Of a DNA stretch of 64,000 bases, positions 38,183 through 49,200 are shown one piece after another; within the stretch, counting starts at the first letter, position 1, and every line of letters begins with the position of its first letter. The position numbers and the translations under genes were made by a program. This DNA comes from Corallococcus macrosporus (GTDB lineage Bacteria; Myxococcota; Myxococcia; Myxococcales; Myxococcaceae), in contig NZ_JAFIMU010000002.1 of NCBI RefSeq assembly GCF_017302985.1, forward strand, positions 310,001 through 374,000, in the 5' to 3' direction. The notes beneath the pieces were generated by a model. The model searched no databases, had not been told where the DNA came from, and was given only the letters and a program-made list of their open reading frames with translations.

Positions 38183-41100
38183 ATGGACAAGAACAAGATC
38201 ATCGAAGCCGCCGCGAAGCTGGTCGCGAAGGGCGCGTACGACAAAGCCATCAAGGAGTACCAGAAGGTCCTGGAGGTCGACCCGAAGGACATCCGGGTCC
38301 TCCAGAAGATGGGGGAGCTGTACCAGAAGAAGAACGACAACGCGCAGGCGGCGCACTTCTTCACCAAGGTCGCGGAGAGCTACTCCTCGGACGGCTTCTT
38401 CCTCAAGGCCGTCGCCCTCTACAAGCAGGTCCTCAAGCTCAACCCGAACCTGCTGGAGGTGAACCTCAAGCTGGCGGAGCTGCACCAGCAGCTGGGATTG
38501 ATGTCGGAGGCGATGGCGTACTTCCAGATCGTCGCCAACCACTACGACAAGGCGGGCGACACCAAGTCGAGCCTCGACACCCTCAAGAAGATGGTGGATC
38601 TCGACCCCGAGAACGTGGCGTCGAAGATCAAGCTCGCGGAGCTGTACGCGCGCGAGAGCATGACGAAGGAAGCGGCGCAGGAGTTCAAGCGCGCCGCAGA
38701 GTACCTCAAGCGCAACGCCCGCGCGGATGACTGGCTGCGCGTCGCCGAGCGCCTCTCCGCGCTGGAGCCGGACAACCTCCCGCTCGCGAAGGAGCTGGCC
38801 GCTTCCTACCTGCAGCGCGGCGACCAGAAGCGCGCGCTCGCCAAGCTCCAGGTCTGCTTCAAGGCGGATGGCCGCGACGTGGAGACGCTGACGCTCCTGG
38901 CCCAGGCGTTCCAGGGGCTGGGCCAGGTCTCCAAGACGGTGTCCGTCTACAAGGAACTCGCGAAGATCCACCAGGAGCGCGGCCGCACCGCCGAGTCCGA
39001 CGGCGTGTGGACGCAGATTGAACTGCTGGATCCGAATGATCCGGATCTGCTCGCGCGCCGGGGACCCGTCGCGGAGCCCGAGCCGGAGCCCGCTCCCGCC
39101 GCGCACCACCCCGCGGAAGAGGCCGCGCCCGCGTGGAGCGCTCCCGCCGCCGCCGCGCCCGCCGCCCGTCCCGCGCCCGCCGCGCCGCCCGCGGCCGTGG
39201 TGCCGCCTCCTCCCGCGGGGATGAGCCGCGAGCAGCTGGCCAAGCTGCTGACGGAGACGGACGTCTACGTGAAGTACGGGCTCCACGACAAAGCGCTGGA
39301 GCACCTGCGCAAGGTCTTCTCCGTGGATCCGGAGAACCTGGACGCGCACGAGAAGGCGTACCACATCTACGTGGCGGCCAATAACGGCGCGCAGGCGTCG
39401 GAGCAGTTGCTCAACGTGCTGCGCCTGTGCACGCGCCGCGCGGACGTGCAGCGCGCGCAGCCGTACCTGGCGACCATCCTCCAGGAGAACCCGGCGCATC
39501 CCGAGGTGCCTGCCTTCCTGTCCGTGCTGCGCGCGGAAGGGGGCTTCGTGGCGCCGGCGGCGACGCCGGGCGTGGAGTCGCTGGAGGAGGACGCCATCCT
39601 GGTGGACTCCAACGACGACGAGGTCCTCGTCGCGGAGCCGCCGGAGGACGCGCTCGCGCAGCCGGAAGGCGACGAGCTGGCGCTCGCGGCGCTGAGCCAC
39701 GGTTCGGACTCGGATGAGATCGTCGACGACGAGGTCGCGGAGACCACGTTGAGCGGCGAGGAAGCCGTGATGGGCGAGCCCATCAGCTCCGCCGAGCACG
39801 ACGTCTACGACCTGCCGCCGCAGGACGACATGGTGGTGGCGTCCGACGAGGACTCGCTGGTGCTCGCGGACGAGCCGGGCCTGGACGGCTCCGACGCTTC
39901 CGCGGGCCTGGACGACGAGCCGCTGGTCGCTCCGGACGACGCGCTGGCGTACGCGGACGCGGGCGGCGACGAGCCCATGGTGCTCGCGGACGAGCCGGGC
40001 GGCATGTCGCTGGGCGACGAGGAGGAGGCGCCTCCCACGCGCATCCTGTCCCCGTCCCGCGCGCTGCTGGAGGAGGCCGCGCCGGACACGTACCAGATGC
40101 CGACGCTGGACGACGGCGGCGACGAAGCCCTGGTCGAGCCCGGCATGTCGCTGGGCGAGGACGACGACGCGCCCACGCGCGTGGGGCTGGCACCGCTGGA
40201 CGCCTCCGCGCTGGACGACGCCGGCCTGGACGAGAGCTTCGCCGCGCCCGCCGACGAGCCCCCGTACACGGGCGGCATGTCGCTGGGCGACGAGGACGAC
40301 GACGAGCCCACGGCCGCGCACATGGTGCTCGCGCCGGTGGAGGTGCCGGCCTACGACGAGCCCCAGGCCGAAACGTACGAGGAGACGCCCGAGCCGGAAG
40401 CCGAGCCCGAGGCCCTGGCGGATGCGCCGGAGCCGGAGCCGGAAGCCGAGCCCGAGGAGGAGCCTGCCTCCGAGGAGTGCGACGAGGCGTCGTTCTTCCT
40501 GGACCAGGGCCTGCTGGAAGAGGCGCGCGAAATCCTGGAGACGGTGGCCATCGCGTTCCCGGGCCACGTGCGCGCCGGGGAGCTGATGGCGCGGCTGGAG
40601 GAGCTGGAGGCCGGCGGTGGCGCGGCCCCCGCGGACGAGGCTCCCGCCGAGCCCCTGCACGTGCCCTCTGTGCAGCCGGTGACGGAAGCGTCGCTCGACG
40701 ACGGCGGTGGCGGCGACGCGTTCGACCTGGCGGCGCAGCTGGCCGGAGAGCTGGACGACCTGGGCGGTGAGTCGCTGGCGGCGGTGCCCCCGGCGGACGA
40801 GGACTTCCAGTACTCGGTGGACGAGGTCTTCGCCGAGTTCAAGAAGGGCCTGGCCAAGGTGGTGAAGCCCGAGGACGTGGACACGCACTACGACCTGGGC
40901 ATCGCCTACAAGGAAATGGGCCTGCTGGACGACGCCGTCCACGAGTTCGACGTCGCCCGCCAGGGCTGCGTGGGCACGCCGCGCGAGCTGGACTGCCTGA
41001 CGATGATTGGCATGCTCCACACGCTGCGCGGCAAGCCGGAAGAGTCCGTGCAGGTGTTCAAGGAAGGCCTTTCCAACGTGCTCGCGACGGGCGAGGTGGC

Positions 41101-41350
41101 CAAGGCCCTGGGCTTCGAGCTCGCGAGCGCCTACGACGCGCTCAACGAGCCGGGCAAGGCGCTCTTCCACTTCCAGCGCGTGGCCGCGATGGACGCGAAG
41201 TACCGCGACGTGGGGTCGCAGGTGACGCGGCTGTCGGCGGTGACTGCTCCGGAAGAGGACCCGCTGCCTCGCGCCGGCAAGGGCCCCGCGACTCCGGCAC
41301 CGGTTCCTGCCGCGGGCGCGCCGAAGGCTCGTAAAGTAGGGTACGTGTAG
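38183..41350 (+). CDS. sgmX: TPR protein SgmX, leading-pole activator of type IV pili
   Basis: In M. xanthus SgmX is recruited to the leading pole by MglA and FrzS and stimulates pilus formation there. This 1055-residue protein has the same location (pilQ, lipoprotein, Roadblock, efp, accB, accC, then sgmX) and architecture. TPR repeats fill about 1-300. A Pro/Ala linker with PPPP follows (about 300-350), then more TPR (about 350-450). A very acidic disordered region (about 470-760) contains three copies of a GMSLG[DE] motif, and C-terminal TPRs lie at about 890-1020. I assign the name from location and domain order. The protein is cytoplasmic; no signal peptide or membrane helix is present. 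Confidence 0.88.
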   Translation: MDKNKIIEAAAKLVAKGAYDKAIKEYQKVLEVDPKDIRVLQKMGELYQKKNDNAQAAHFFTKVAESYSSDGFFLKAVALYKQVLKLNPNLLEVNLKLAELHQQLGLMSEAMAYFQIVANHYDKAGDTKSSLDTLKKMVDLDPENVASKIKLAELYARESMTKEAAQEFKRAAEYLKRNARADDWLRVAERLSALEPDNLPLAKELAASYLQRGDQKRALAKLQVCFKADGRDVETLTLLAQAFQGLGQVSKTVSVYKELAKIHQERGRTAESDGVWTQIELLDPNDPDLLARRGPVAEPEPEPAPAAHHPAEEAAPAWSAPAAAAPAARPAPAAPPAAVVPPPPAGMSREQLAKLLTETDVYVKYGLHDKALEHLRKVFSVDPENLDAHEKAYHIYVAANNGAQASEQLLNVLRLCTRRADVQRAQPYLATILQENPAHPEVPAFLSVLRAEGGFVAPAATPGVESLEEDAILVDSNDDEVLVAEPPEDALAQPEGDELALAALSHGSDSDEIVDDEVAETTLSGEEAVMGEPISSAEHDVYDLPPQDDMVVASDEDSLVLADEPGLDGSDASAGLDDEPLVAPDDALAYADAGGDEPMVLADEPGGMSLGDEEEAPPTRILSPSRALLEEAAPDTYQMPTLDDGGDEALVEPGMSLGEDDDAPTRVGLAPLDASALDDAGLDESFAAPADEPPYTGGMSLGDEDDDEPTAAHMVLAPVEVPAYDEPQAETYEETPEPEAEPEALADAPEPEPEAEPEEEPASEECDEASFFLDQGLLEEAREILETVAIAFPGHVRAGELMARLEELEAGGGAAPADEAPAEPLHVPSVQPVTEASLDDGGGGDAFDLAAQLAGELDDLGGESLAAVPPADEDFQYSVDEVFAEFKKGLAKVVKPEDVDTHYDLGIAYKEMGLLDDAVHEFDVARQGCVGTPRELDCLTMIGMLHTLRGKPEESVQVFKEGLSNVLATGEVAKALGFELASAYDALNEPGKALFHFQRVAAMDAKYRDVGSQVTRLSAVTAPEEDPLPRAGKGPATPAPVPAAGAPKARKVGYV

Positions 41351-41376
41351 CGCGTCCCCACGAGGCCCGGCGAGCG

Positions 41377-42318
41377 ATGACGACCTACCTCGATTTCTTC
41401 GAACTCACCCAGGAGCCGTTCTCCAACGCTCCGGTGAGCCGCTTCTATTACAACTCCGCGCAGCACTCGCAGGCCCTCACCCGGCTGATGCACGCCGTGG
41501 GCTACATGAAGGGCCTGTCCATCCTCGTGGGCGACATCGGCGCGGGGAAGACGACGCTCGCCCGGCGCATGCTCGACTCGCTTCCGGAGTCCGAGTACGA
41601 GGCCGCGCTGCTCGTCATCATCCACTCGGGAATCACCGCCCAGTGGCTGTTGCGCCGCATCGCGCTCCAACTGGGCGTGGAGAACCCCGCGCAGGAGAAG
41701 CTGGCGCTCCTGTCGCAGCTCTACCAGCGCCTCCTGCAAATCTACGAGTCCGGCAAGAAGGCCGTCGTCCTCATCGACGAGGCGCAGATGCTGGAGACGC
41801 GGGAGATCATGGAGGAGTTCCGGGGGCTGCTGAACCTGGAAGTGCCGGAGCGCAAGCTCATCTCCTTCGTCTTCTTCGGCCTGCCGGAGATCGAGAAGAA
41901 CCTGAAGCTGGACCCGCCGCTCGCCCAGCGCGTGGCGCTCCGCTACAAGCTGGAGCCCTTCACGGCGGAGTCCACCGAGGCGTACGTGAAGCACCGGCTG
42001 CGGCTCGCCGGCTGCCCGCGCATGCCGTTCTCGCCGGAAGCGCTGCTCGCCGTCCACGAGCACTCCGGCGGCACCCCGCGCGTCATCAACACCTTGTGCG
42101 ACAACGCCCTCTTCGAGGCGTTCCTGGCGCGCTCGGAGACCATCAGCGCGGAGCTGGTGCACCGCATCGGGACGAACCTGGGACTCCAGGGCGGCTCGGC
42201 TGCTGCCCAGGCAGGCGAGCGAGCGAGCGCTCCCGCCACGTCGCTGCCCCGGACGGCGAACACGAAAATCGACCTGGCGGAGATCGACCGCTACCTCGAG
42301 GGACTCGGTAAGCTCTAG
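41377..42318 (+). CDS. ExeA/GspA-like AAA ATPase
   Basis: The 313-residue protein matches the cytoplasmic ATPase half of ExeA/GspA: MTTYLDFFELTQEPFSNAPVSRFYY at the N-terminus, Walker A VGDIGAGKTTL (about 52-62), Walker B AVVLIDEAQML (about 129-139), a sensor-like region, and the C-terminal lid HSGGTPRVINTLCDNAL. ExeA proteins usually continue into a membrane helix and peptidoglycan-binding domain to help secretins cross the wall. That part is absent here. It lies 26 bases after sgmX and 4 before tamB on the same strand. An envelope-assembly role is inferred. Confidence 0.85.
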   Translation: MTTYLDFFELTQEPFSNAPVSRFYYNSAQHSQALTRLMHAVGYMKGLSILVGDIGAGKTTLARRMLDSLPESEYEAALLVIIHSGITAQWLLRRIALQLGVENPAQEKLALLSQLYQRLLQIYESGKKAVVLIDEAQMLETREIMEEFRGLLNLEVPERKLISFVFFGLPEIEKNLKLDPPLAQRVALRYKLEPFTAESTEAYVKHRLRLAGCPRMPFSPEALLAVHEHSGGTPRVINTLCDNALFEAFLARSETISAELVHRIGTNLGLQGGSAAAQAGERASAPATSLPRTANTKIDLAEIDRYLEGLGKL

Positions 42319-42322
42319 CGGC

Positions 42323-45300
42323 TTGTCCCTCCCCAGCCGCAACAGCGCAGCGCGCAAGGCGCTCTTGTGGGTGCTCCTCGTGGTGTCGGGGAGCATCCTG
42401 CTATTGCGTCAGCCGTTCACCTGGGACGCCGCCTGCACCGTCGCGCGCAGGCACCTGCCGGACCTGCTGGGCGTGGACATCGGCATCGGCCGGTGCGAGC
42501 TGGATCCGCTGGGCTCGCGCGTGGTGCTGCACGGCGTGTCGGTGTTCGCTCGCGGCACGGACACGCCGCTGTTCGCCGCGGACGAGGCGGAGGTGGCGCT
42601 GGGCTTCCTGTCGCCCCTGTCGCGCCGCCTCATGCTGGGCCAGGTTCGCGTGCGCCATCCGCGCGTGGCGTTGGATTTGTCCCGGCCCTCTTCGAGCCCG
42701 CCATCCTCCGACAGCACGTGCCCGCTCACGCCGCTGACGCGCGTGGGCGTGGGGCGCCTGGACATCACCGGCGCGGAGGTGCGCCTCGCACTGCCGGAGG
42801 GACGCGGCGTGGAGGTGGAGAACCTGGACGTGGGCTGGGTGGAGCACTGGGGCGTGATGGAGCTGGAGGTCGGCGCGCGGCGCGGCCTGGTGCGCCTGGG
42901 CGCGGGCGGCGGCGAGCTGTCGCTGGGACAACTGGGCTTCACCGGCGCGTTGGATCCCGACGAGGGGCTGCTGGACGTGGAGCGCGCGGAGGTGACGCTC
43001 GACGACATCACCGCCACGGTGTCCGGCCGCGTGGAGACGCTGTGCCATCCGGTGCTCGCGCTGGACGCGCAGGTGTTCCTGCCGCTGCGCACGCTGTCGC
43101 AGGCGAAGCTGCTGCCGCGCCCGGCCACCGGACACCTGTGGACGCGCCTGTCCTTCACCGGGAAGCCCTCCGCGCTGGCGGTGGGCGCGGACCTGTCCGC
43201 GAGCAACCTGGCCTATGAGCAGTACGGCCCGGTGAGCCTCAACGCGCGCCTGTCGTACGCGGGGGACCGCGTGCGCGTGGAGTCGCTGGAGGCGCCGCTG
43301 GGAAGCGGCAAGGTGAAGCTGTCGGGCGCGCTCCAGCTCACGCCGGAGCTGCCGGTGGACGTGACGCTCCAGACGGAGGACGCGTCGTTCGGGCGCATCC
43401 TGGAGCGAGCGGGCGTGGCGGGCTCCTGGGTGGACTTCCCCGCGACGGCGAACGCGCACCTCACCGGGACGCTGCTGCCCCGGCCGTCGCTGTCCGGGCC
43501 GCTGGACCTGCGCAGCGGCCGCTTCGTGCTGGCCACGCGCGCGTTCGACGCACCACCGAGCGCCGGCAAGACGCTGCTCACCTTCGAGCGCGGCCGCGCG
43601 CAGACAGCCGTGAAGCTGACGGGCGACCGCGTGTCCTTCACCCGCCTCACGGTGGAGTCCGGACGCTCGCGCGTGCACGGCGACGTGACGCTCTACTTCG
43701 ACACCGCGCGCGGCCTGGACATCCAGGGCAACGGCGAGCTGGAGCTGTCGGACTTCGGCCACATCGCGGAGCTGCCGTGGTCCGGCAAGGGCTCCGCGAA
43801 CTACTCCATCGTGGGGCCGTACTCGGACGTGAAGGTGGACGCGAGCCTGTCCCTGCGCGACTTCACCTTCTGGGGCTTCGGCCTGGGCGTGACGCAGGCG
43901 AAGCTGTCGTACTCCAACGGGCTCCTGTCGTTCCCGTCGCTCACCGGCCAGAAGGGGCGCACGCAGTACTTCGGCAAGGCAGCGCTCACCTTCGCGCGCC
44001 TGCTGCACCTGCGCCTGGACGTCACGGTGCCACAGGGGCGTACGGAGGACCTGGTGGACCTGGTGGCGGGCCTGAGTCCGTCCATCGCCGTGATTCAAGG
44101 CCAGTTCGCCGGCGCGGCCTCCGGGCGCGTGGAAATCGACAGCCCGCTGGAGAAGCTGGAGGGGCTGGTGGCCTTCGACCTGCGCGACACCACGTACCTG
44201 GGACGGCGGCTGGGCGCGGGCTCCGCGCGGCTGCGCTTCGTGGACGGCAAGGAGATGGTGCTGGAGCGCACCGTGCTGGACGGCCGGCTGGGGCGCAGCT
44301 GGGTGGAGGGCTCCTTCGGCTTCGCCACGGGCGCGCTGGACTACCGCTTCGGCGGCGAGAACCTGTCGCTGGCGGAGGCCGTGGGCCCGGAGACCGCGGA
44401 GGAGATGGGCATCCAGGGCGCGCTCGCGCTCGCGGGCACCGTGGCGGGCACGGCGGACAAGCCCGACATCCAGGCCACGCTGAAGGGGCCGCGCATCACC
44501 TTCGCGTCGCGCGACCTGGGGGCCATGGACCTCGCGCTGCACCAGGAGGGCAAGCAGCTGCGCATCACCGGCCGCCCCTTCCGCGACGCGCAGGGCTCGC
44601 TGTCCATGACGGTGAAGGAGCCCTACCTCTTCGAGTCCAACATCGACCTGCTGCTGCCGGAAATCCGGCCGCTGCTGCCCCAGGTGCCGGCGCTCGCGGG
44701 CGTCACCGGCATGCTCGCGGGGCGCGTGGCGATGCAGGGCCCGCTGTTGCAGCCGGAGGGCTACCAGGTGGGGGCCACGGTGCGGGAGCTGTCGCTCGCG
44801 CGGGGCGACCTGCGCGGCCGCAACCAGGGGCCCATCGTGCTGACGTACATCAACGGGCGGCTGGACGTGCAGCCCTTCCGCTTCAGCGGCGCGTCGGTGG
44901 ACGTCACGCTGGGCGGCTGGATGAGCAAGCGCGCCATGAACATGAGCCTGCGCGAGGGGCGCATGGACGTGCGCCTCCTGGAGCCGCTCCTGCCGGGCAT
45001 GGAGCGCGTGGGAGGGCAGCTGCGCGTGGACGCGGAGGCCACGGGTTCGCTGGACGCGCCGTCGGTGGTGGGCACCGCGGAGCTGTCCGACGTGCGGATG
45101 TCCATGCGCGACCTGCCGCTCACCGTGCGCGGCATGTCCGGCCGCTTCGAGATGACGGGCCAGCGCGTGCTGCTGGAGCACCTGCAGGCCCAGGTCAACG
45201 ACGGCCAGGTGTCCGCGCGCGGCGACATCCGGCTGGAGCGCTTCGTGCCCAAGCGGCTGGCGCTGACGCTGCAACTGGATGCCGTGCCGTACCGGATGAC

Positions 45301-46249
45301 GGAGGACCTGCCGCTCACCGTGTCCGGCCTGTTGCAGGTCGTGGGACCGCCCACGGGGCCCACCGTCACGGGCGGGCTGGACATCGTCAAGCTGCGCTAC
45401 CAGAAGCCGCTCGACATCGAATCGCTGCTCAAGACGATGCAGAAGAAGCCGCAGCTCGCGGTGGGCGGCGGAGGCGAGCGCGCGAGGGACCCCTTCTTCA
45501 CCTGGGACGTCAACGTGCACTTCGGTGACGTGCGCGTGGACAACAACCTGGCGAAGGCGCGGCTGTTGGGTGACGTGCGGCTCACCGGCACGGACGTGAA
45601 GCCGGGGCTTTTGGGCCGCGTGGAGGCGGCCGAGGGCAGCCAGGCGTTCTTCCGCAACAACCTCTTCACCATCGAGCAGGGGCAGCTGGAGTTCCGCGAC
45701 GCGTCCGGCATCGACCCGGTGTTCGAGGTGCAGGCGCAGACGTCGGTGCGCGAGTTCGTGGTGAAGCTGCACGCCTTCGGCCGGCCGGCCAACCCGCTGG
45801 TGGTGCTGTCCTCGGAGCCGGTGCTCACGGAAGGGGACATCCTGTCGCTGCTGACACTGGGCGTGACGAGCGCGGACAAGGACACGGCCGCGTCGGCGAG
45901 CTACGGTCTGGCGGCGGAGGCACTCTTCAACGTGTCGGGACTGGACAGGCAGGTGCGCCGGTTCCTGCCCAGCAACCCGGTCCTCAGGGATTTGTCCCTG
46001 CAGATCTCCACCACCTACAACGACGCCACCCGGCAGGCGGAGCCCACCGCACAACTGGAGTCGAAGTTCCTGTCCGAGCAGCTTAAAATCGGGATGACCC
46101 AGCCTGTGAGTGGGCGAGGCACCCGGGCACGCGCTGAGTACCGCTTCGACGACCGTCTTTCCGCACAGGCCCAGTGGGACAACGAGAACAGCCAGGCGTC
46201 GTTCGGAAACCTCGGGCTCGAGCTGAAGCTGGGCTGGGAGGTCGAGTAG
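42323..46249 (+). CDS. tamB: TamB-like translocation and assembly protein (DUF490)
   Basis: TamB-family proteins span the periplasm as a long beta-taco, working with an Omp85 protein or carrying lipids to the outer membrane. The 1308-residue protein has an N-terminal signal anchor (about 11-28), an AsmA-like start (IGRCELDPLGSRVVLHGVSVFARG), over 1000 residues of beta-repeats, and a DUF490 C-terminus (about 1000-1308) ending in LQISTTYNDATRQAEPTAQLESKFLS and a strand GLELKLGWEVE. The start is TTG 42323, four bases after the preceding stop; no better start exists. It overlaps the Omp85 gene by 76 bases. Confidence 0.88.
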   Translation: MSLPSRNSAARKALLWVLLVVSGSILLLRQPFTWDAACTVARRHLPDLLGVDIGIGRCELDPLGSRVVLHGVSVFARGTDTPLFAADEAEVALGFLSPLSRRLMLGQVRVRHPRVALDLSRPSSSPPSSDSTCPLTPLTRVGVGRLDITGAEVRLALPEGRGVEVENLDVGWVEHWGVMELEVGARRGLVRLGAGGGELSLGQLGFTGALDPDEGLLDVERAEVTLDDITATVSGRVETLCHPVLALDAQVFLPLRTLSQAKLLPRPATGHLWTRLSFTGKPSALAVGADLSASNLAYEQYGPVSLNARLSYAGDRVRVESLEAPLGSGKVKLSGALQLTPELPVDVTLQTEDASFGRILERAGVAGSWVDFPATANAHLTGTLLPRPSLSGPLDLRSGRFVLATRAFDAPPSAGKTLLTFERGRAQTAVKLTGDRVSFTRLTVESGRSRVHGDVTLYFDTARGLDIQGNGELELSDFGHIAELPWSGKGSANYSIVGPYSDVKVDASLSLRDFTFWGFGLGVTQAKLSYSNGLLSFPSLTGQKGRTQYFGKAALTFARLLHLRLDVTVPQGRTEDLVDLVAGLSPSIAVIQGQFAGAASGRVEIDSPLEKLEGLVAFDLRDTTYLGRRLGAGSARLRFVDGKEMVLERTVLDGRLGRSWVEGSFGFATGALDYRFGGENLSLAEAVGPETAEEMGIQGALALAGTVAGTADKPDIQATLKGPRITFASRDLGAMDLALHQEGKQLRITGRPFRDAQGSLSMTVKEPYLFESNIDLLLPEIRPLLPQVPALAGVTGMLAGRVAMQGPLLQPEGYQVGATVRELSLARGDLRGRNQGPIVLTYINGRLDVQPFRFSGASVDVTLGGWMSKRAMNMSLREGRMDVRLLEPLLPGMERVGGQLRVDAEATGSLDAPSVVGTAELSDVRMSMRDLPLTVRGMSGRFEMTGQRVLLEHLQAQVNDGQVSARGDIRLERFVPKRLALTLQLDAVPYRMTEDLPLTVSGLLQVVGPPTGPTVTGGLDIVKLRYQKPLDIESLLKTMQKKPQLAVGGGGERARDPFFTWDVNVHFGDVRVDNNLAKARLLGDVRLTGTDVKPGLLGRVEAAEGSQAFFRNNLFTIEQGQLEFRDASGIDPVFEVQAQTSVREFVVKLHAFGRPANPLVVLSSEPVLTEGDILSLLTLGVTSADKDTAASASYGLAAEALFNVSGLDRQVRRFLPSNPVLRDLSLQISTTYNDATRQAEPTAQLESKFLSEQLKIGMTQPVSGRGTRARAEYRFDDRLSAQAQWDNENSQASFGNLGLELKLGWEVE

Positions 46250-49200
46250 CCGCGCTGACCGCGGTGCTGCTCCTCGTGTGCGCGCAGCCCGCCTTCGCGG
46301 CGCCCACTGGCCACGACGACGAAGCGCCCGCGGTGGTCGCGGTGGAGCTGCACCTGCCGGAGGGCATGGCCGCGGACGGGCTGTCGGGGCTCGTCACGCT
46401 GCGCAAGGGTCAGGCGCTGACGCCCGGCGCGGTGCGCAAGTCGGTGGAGCAGCTCTTCGCCACCGGACGCTTCGCGGACGTGGTGGCGCTCACGCAGGAC
46501 GTGCCGGGTGGGGTGCGGCTCGTCTTCCAGCTCACGCCGCTGCCCTTGCTGTCGCACGTGGCGGTGCGCGGCAACCACGTCCTCACGTCCGGGGAGCTGC
46601 TGGAGGCGAGCGGGCTGCTCCAGGGTGGGCCGTTGGATCCGGAGGAGCTGGACACCGCGGCGGCCTCCGTGCGCGAGGCCTACCAGCGCAAGGGCTACGA
46701 CGCCGTCGACATCCGGGTGGAGGAGCGGCCGGTGCCCGCGGGCGGCGTCGCGGTGACGCTGGTGGTGGAGGAGGGCAAGCCCACGCGCGTGCGGCAGGTG
46801 ACCTTCTCCGGCAGCCCCGCGCTGCCGCTGCCGCGCCTGGTGGAGGCGCTGGGGATGAAGCCCGGCGAGGTGTTCGACCGGGCGAAGCTGGACTTCGGGC
46901 TGGAGCGGCTGCGGGCGCTGTTGCGCGAGGGCCGGCACTGGCGGGCCTGGGTGGGCACGCCCACCGTCGTCGTGGAGGACAGCGAGGCGTCCGTGGCGGT
47001 GCCGGTGTCGGCGGGCCCCGCGTTCCACCTGCGCTTCACGGGCAACCGCCGCTTCCCCAGCTCGCTGCTGGCGCGCGTGGTGGCCTACGACGGCGAGGAG
47101 GCGATGGACGAGGCCGTGGCGGCGCGGCTCGCGCGGCGGCTGGAGGCGTTCTACCGGCGGCGCGGCTTCCACGACGTGCGCGTGCGGCCGCTGGAGCTCA
47201 TCCGTCCGGACGGGGACGCGGCGGTGCTGGGCTTCCAGGTGGACGAGGGCGCTCCGCTGCTCGTGACGGACGTACGCTTCCACGGCAACGCGGCGCTGTC
47301 GTCCGAGCTGCTGCGCTCCATGCTCACCAACCAGGTGGCGGCGCAGGAGACGTGGCCGGAGCTGGACCTGGCCATGCGCGAGGATCCGCTGGAGACCGAA
47401 GGGCGCGAGCGGCGCTACGACACGAGCGTGGTGTCCCCGCCGGATCCGTCCACGGTCTACGTGGAGGACGCGTGGCTGGAGGCCGCGGACGCCATGACGA
47501 CGGCCTACCGCGAGCAGGGCTTCGCGTCCGCGCAGGTGACCTTCCGTGGCCTCGAGGTGGATGCGGTCCGCCACACGGCGGAAGCGGACTTCGACGTGGA
47601 GGAGGGACCGCGCGCGCTGATCCGCGCGCCCATCTTCCTGGGCATGCCGCTGGAGGTGGATCCGGTCTGGGTGACGCTGCTGCTGCCCGCGGGGACGCCG
47701 CTGAGCTTCGAGAAGGTGGACCAGGCGCAGGCCGCGCTGGAGCGGGGACTGGGCCGCGAGGGCTACCTCTTCGCTCGCGTGAGCAACTCCGTGTCGGTGG
47801 AGGAGAACGGCACCTCCGCGCAGGTGACCTACCGCACGGACGCGGGGCCTCGCGTGCGCGTGGGGCAGGTGCTGCTCCAGGGGCTGACGCGCTCGGATCC
47901 GGACGTGGTGCTGGCGCAGTTGGACCTGAAGCCCGGGCAGCCGCTGTCGGTGGAGGCGCTGGCGGAGGCGCAGCGCCGGCTGTCGCGGTTGGGGCTGTTC
48001 CGGCAGGCGGAGGTGTCGCTGGCGGACCCCAACCGCCGCGAGGCCTCCAAGGACGTGCTGGTGACGGTGCAGGAGCGCCCGCGCATCGACGGCGAGGTGT
48101 CCGGTGGCTACTTCCTGGTGGACGGTCCGCGCATCACGCTGGATACCGCATGGCGCAACCTGGACGGCCGGGGGCTGAACCTGCTGGCGCGCGGCAAGGT
48201 GAACTACGCGGGCGCGAGCGCGGAGGCGCTGTCGTCGTCGCGGCTTCCGACCGGGTGCTCCACCGGTGAGCTGTCCGGCGAGGCGTGTGAGTCCGACCTG
48301 GACGGCTTCAGCGGCCTGGGCGGACGCGGCAACCTGGCGCTGTCCCAGCCCCGGCTGTCCTTCCTGGCGCCGCAGGAGATTGGCGCGCGGCTGGACCTGA
48401 TTGGCGAGCGCGTGCACCGGCCGTCGTACCTGTCCACGCGGTTCGCGGCGGTGCTGGGTGCGGACTGGGCGCTGGCGTCGTGGGTGAACGTGTCGCTCCA
48501 GTACGAACTGGAGAACAACCGGCTGCGCTCGCGCGCGGGCGTGCTGGAGCTGATCAACCGCGCGGACCAGGAGCGCCTGCGCTACCCGTACGGTGACTTC
48601 GCGCTGCACTCGCTGCGCCCGTCCATGACGCTGGACTTCCGCGACGACCCGGCGAATCCGCGCCGGGGCATGGTGCTCAGCAGCAGCGTGGAGTTCATGC
48701 GCGGCATCAGCGTCCACCCCACGGACGTCGCGGGCAACCGCGTGCCGGAGTTCCCCATCGACGGCGTGAAGCTGTCCGGCAGCGTGAGCGCGTACGCGCC
48801 GCTGGGCCGCCGCGCGAGCGTGGCGGTGAGCGCGCGCGCGGGCACCATCGTGCCGCTGACGCAGGGGGCGCAGAACATCGGGTCGAAGCTGTTCTACCTG
48901 GGCGGCTCGTCCAGCCTCCGGGGCTTCCGCGAGGACGGCGTGCTGCCGCAGGACGTGCGCGAGGTGCTGCACCAGCGGCTGGCCGCGTGCCGCGCGGTCA
49001 TCACCCCCGCGGGCTGCCCGGACGACCTGAAGGCGGTGCTCTCCGGCCAGGTGCCCGCGAGCCAGGGCGGTGAGCTCTTCACGCTGGCCAAGGCGGAGCT
49101 GCGCGTGCCGGCCATCTCCGCGTTGGACCTGGGGCTGTTCTTCGAGGCGGGCAACCTGTGGCAGGACCGCACGTTGTTCGACCCGGGCGTGCTGCGCTAC

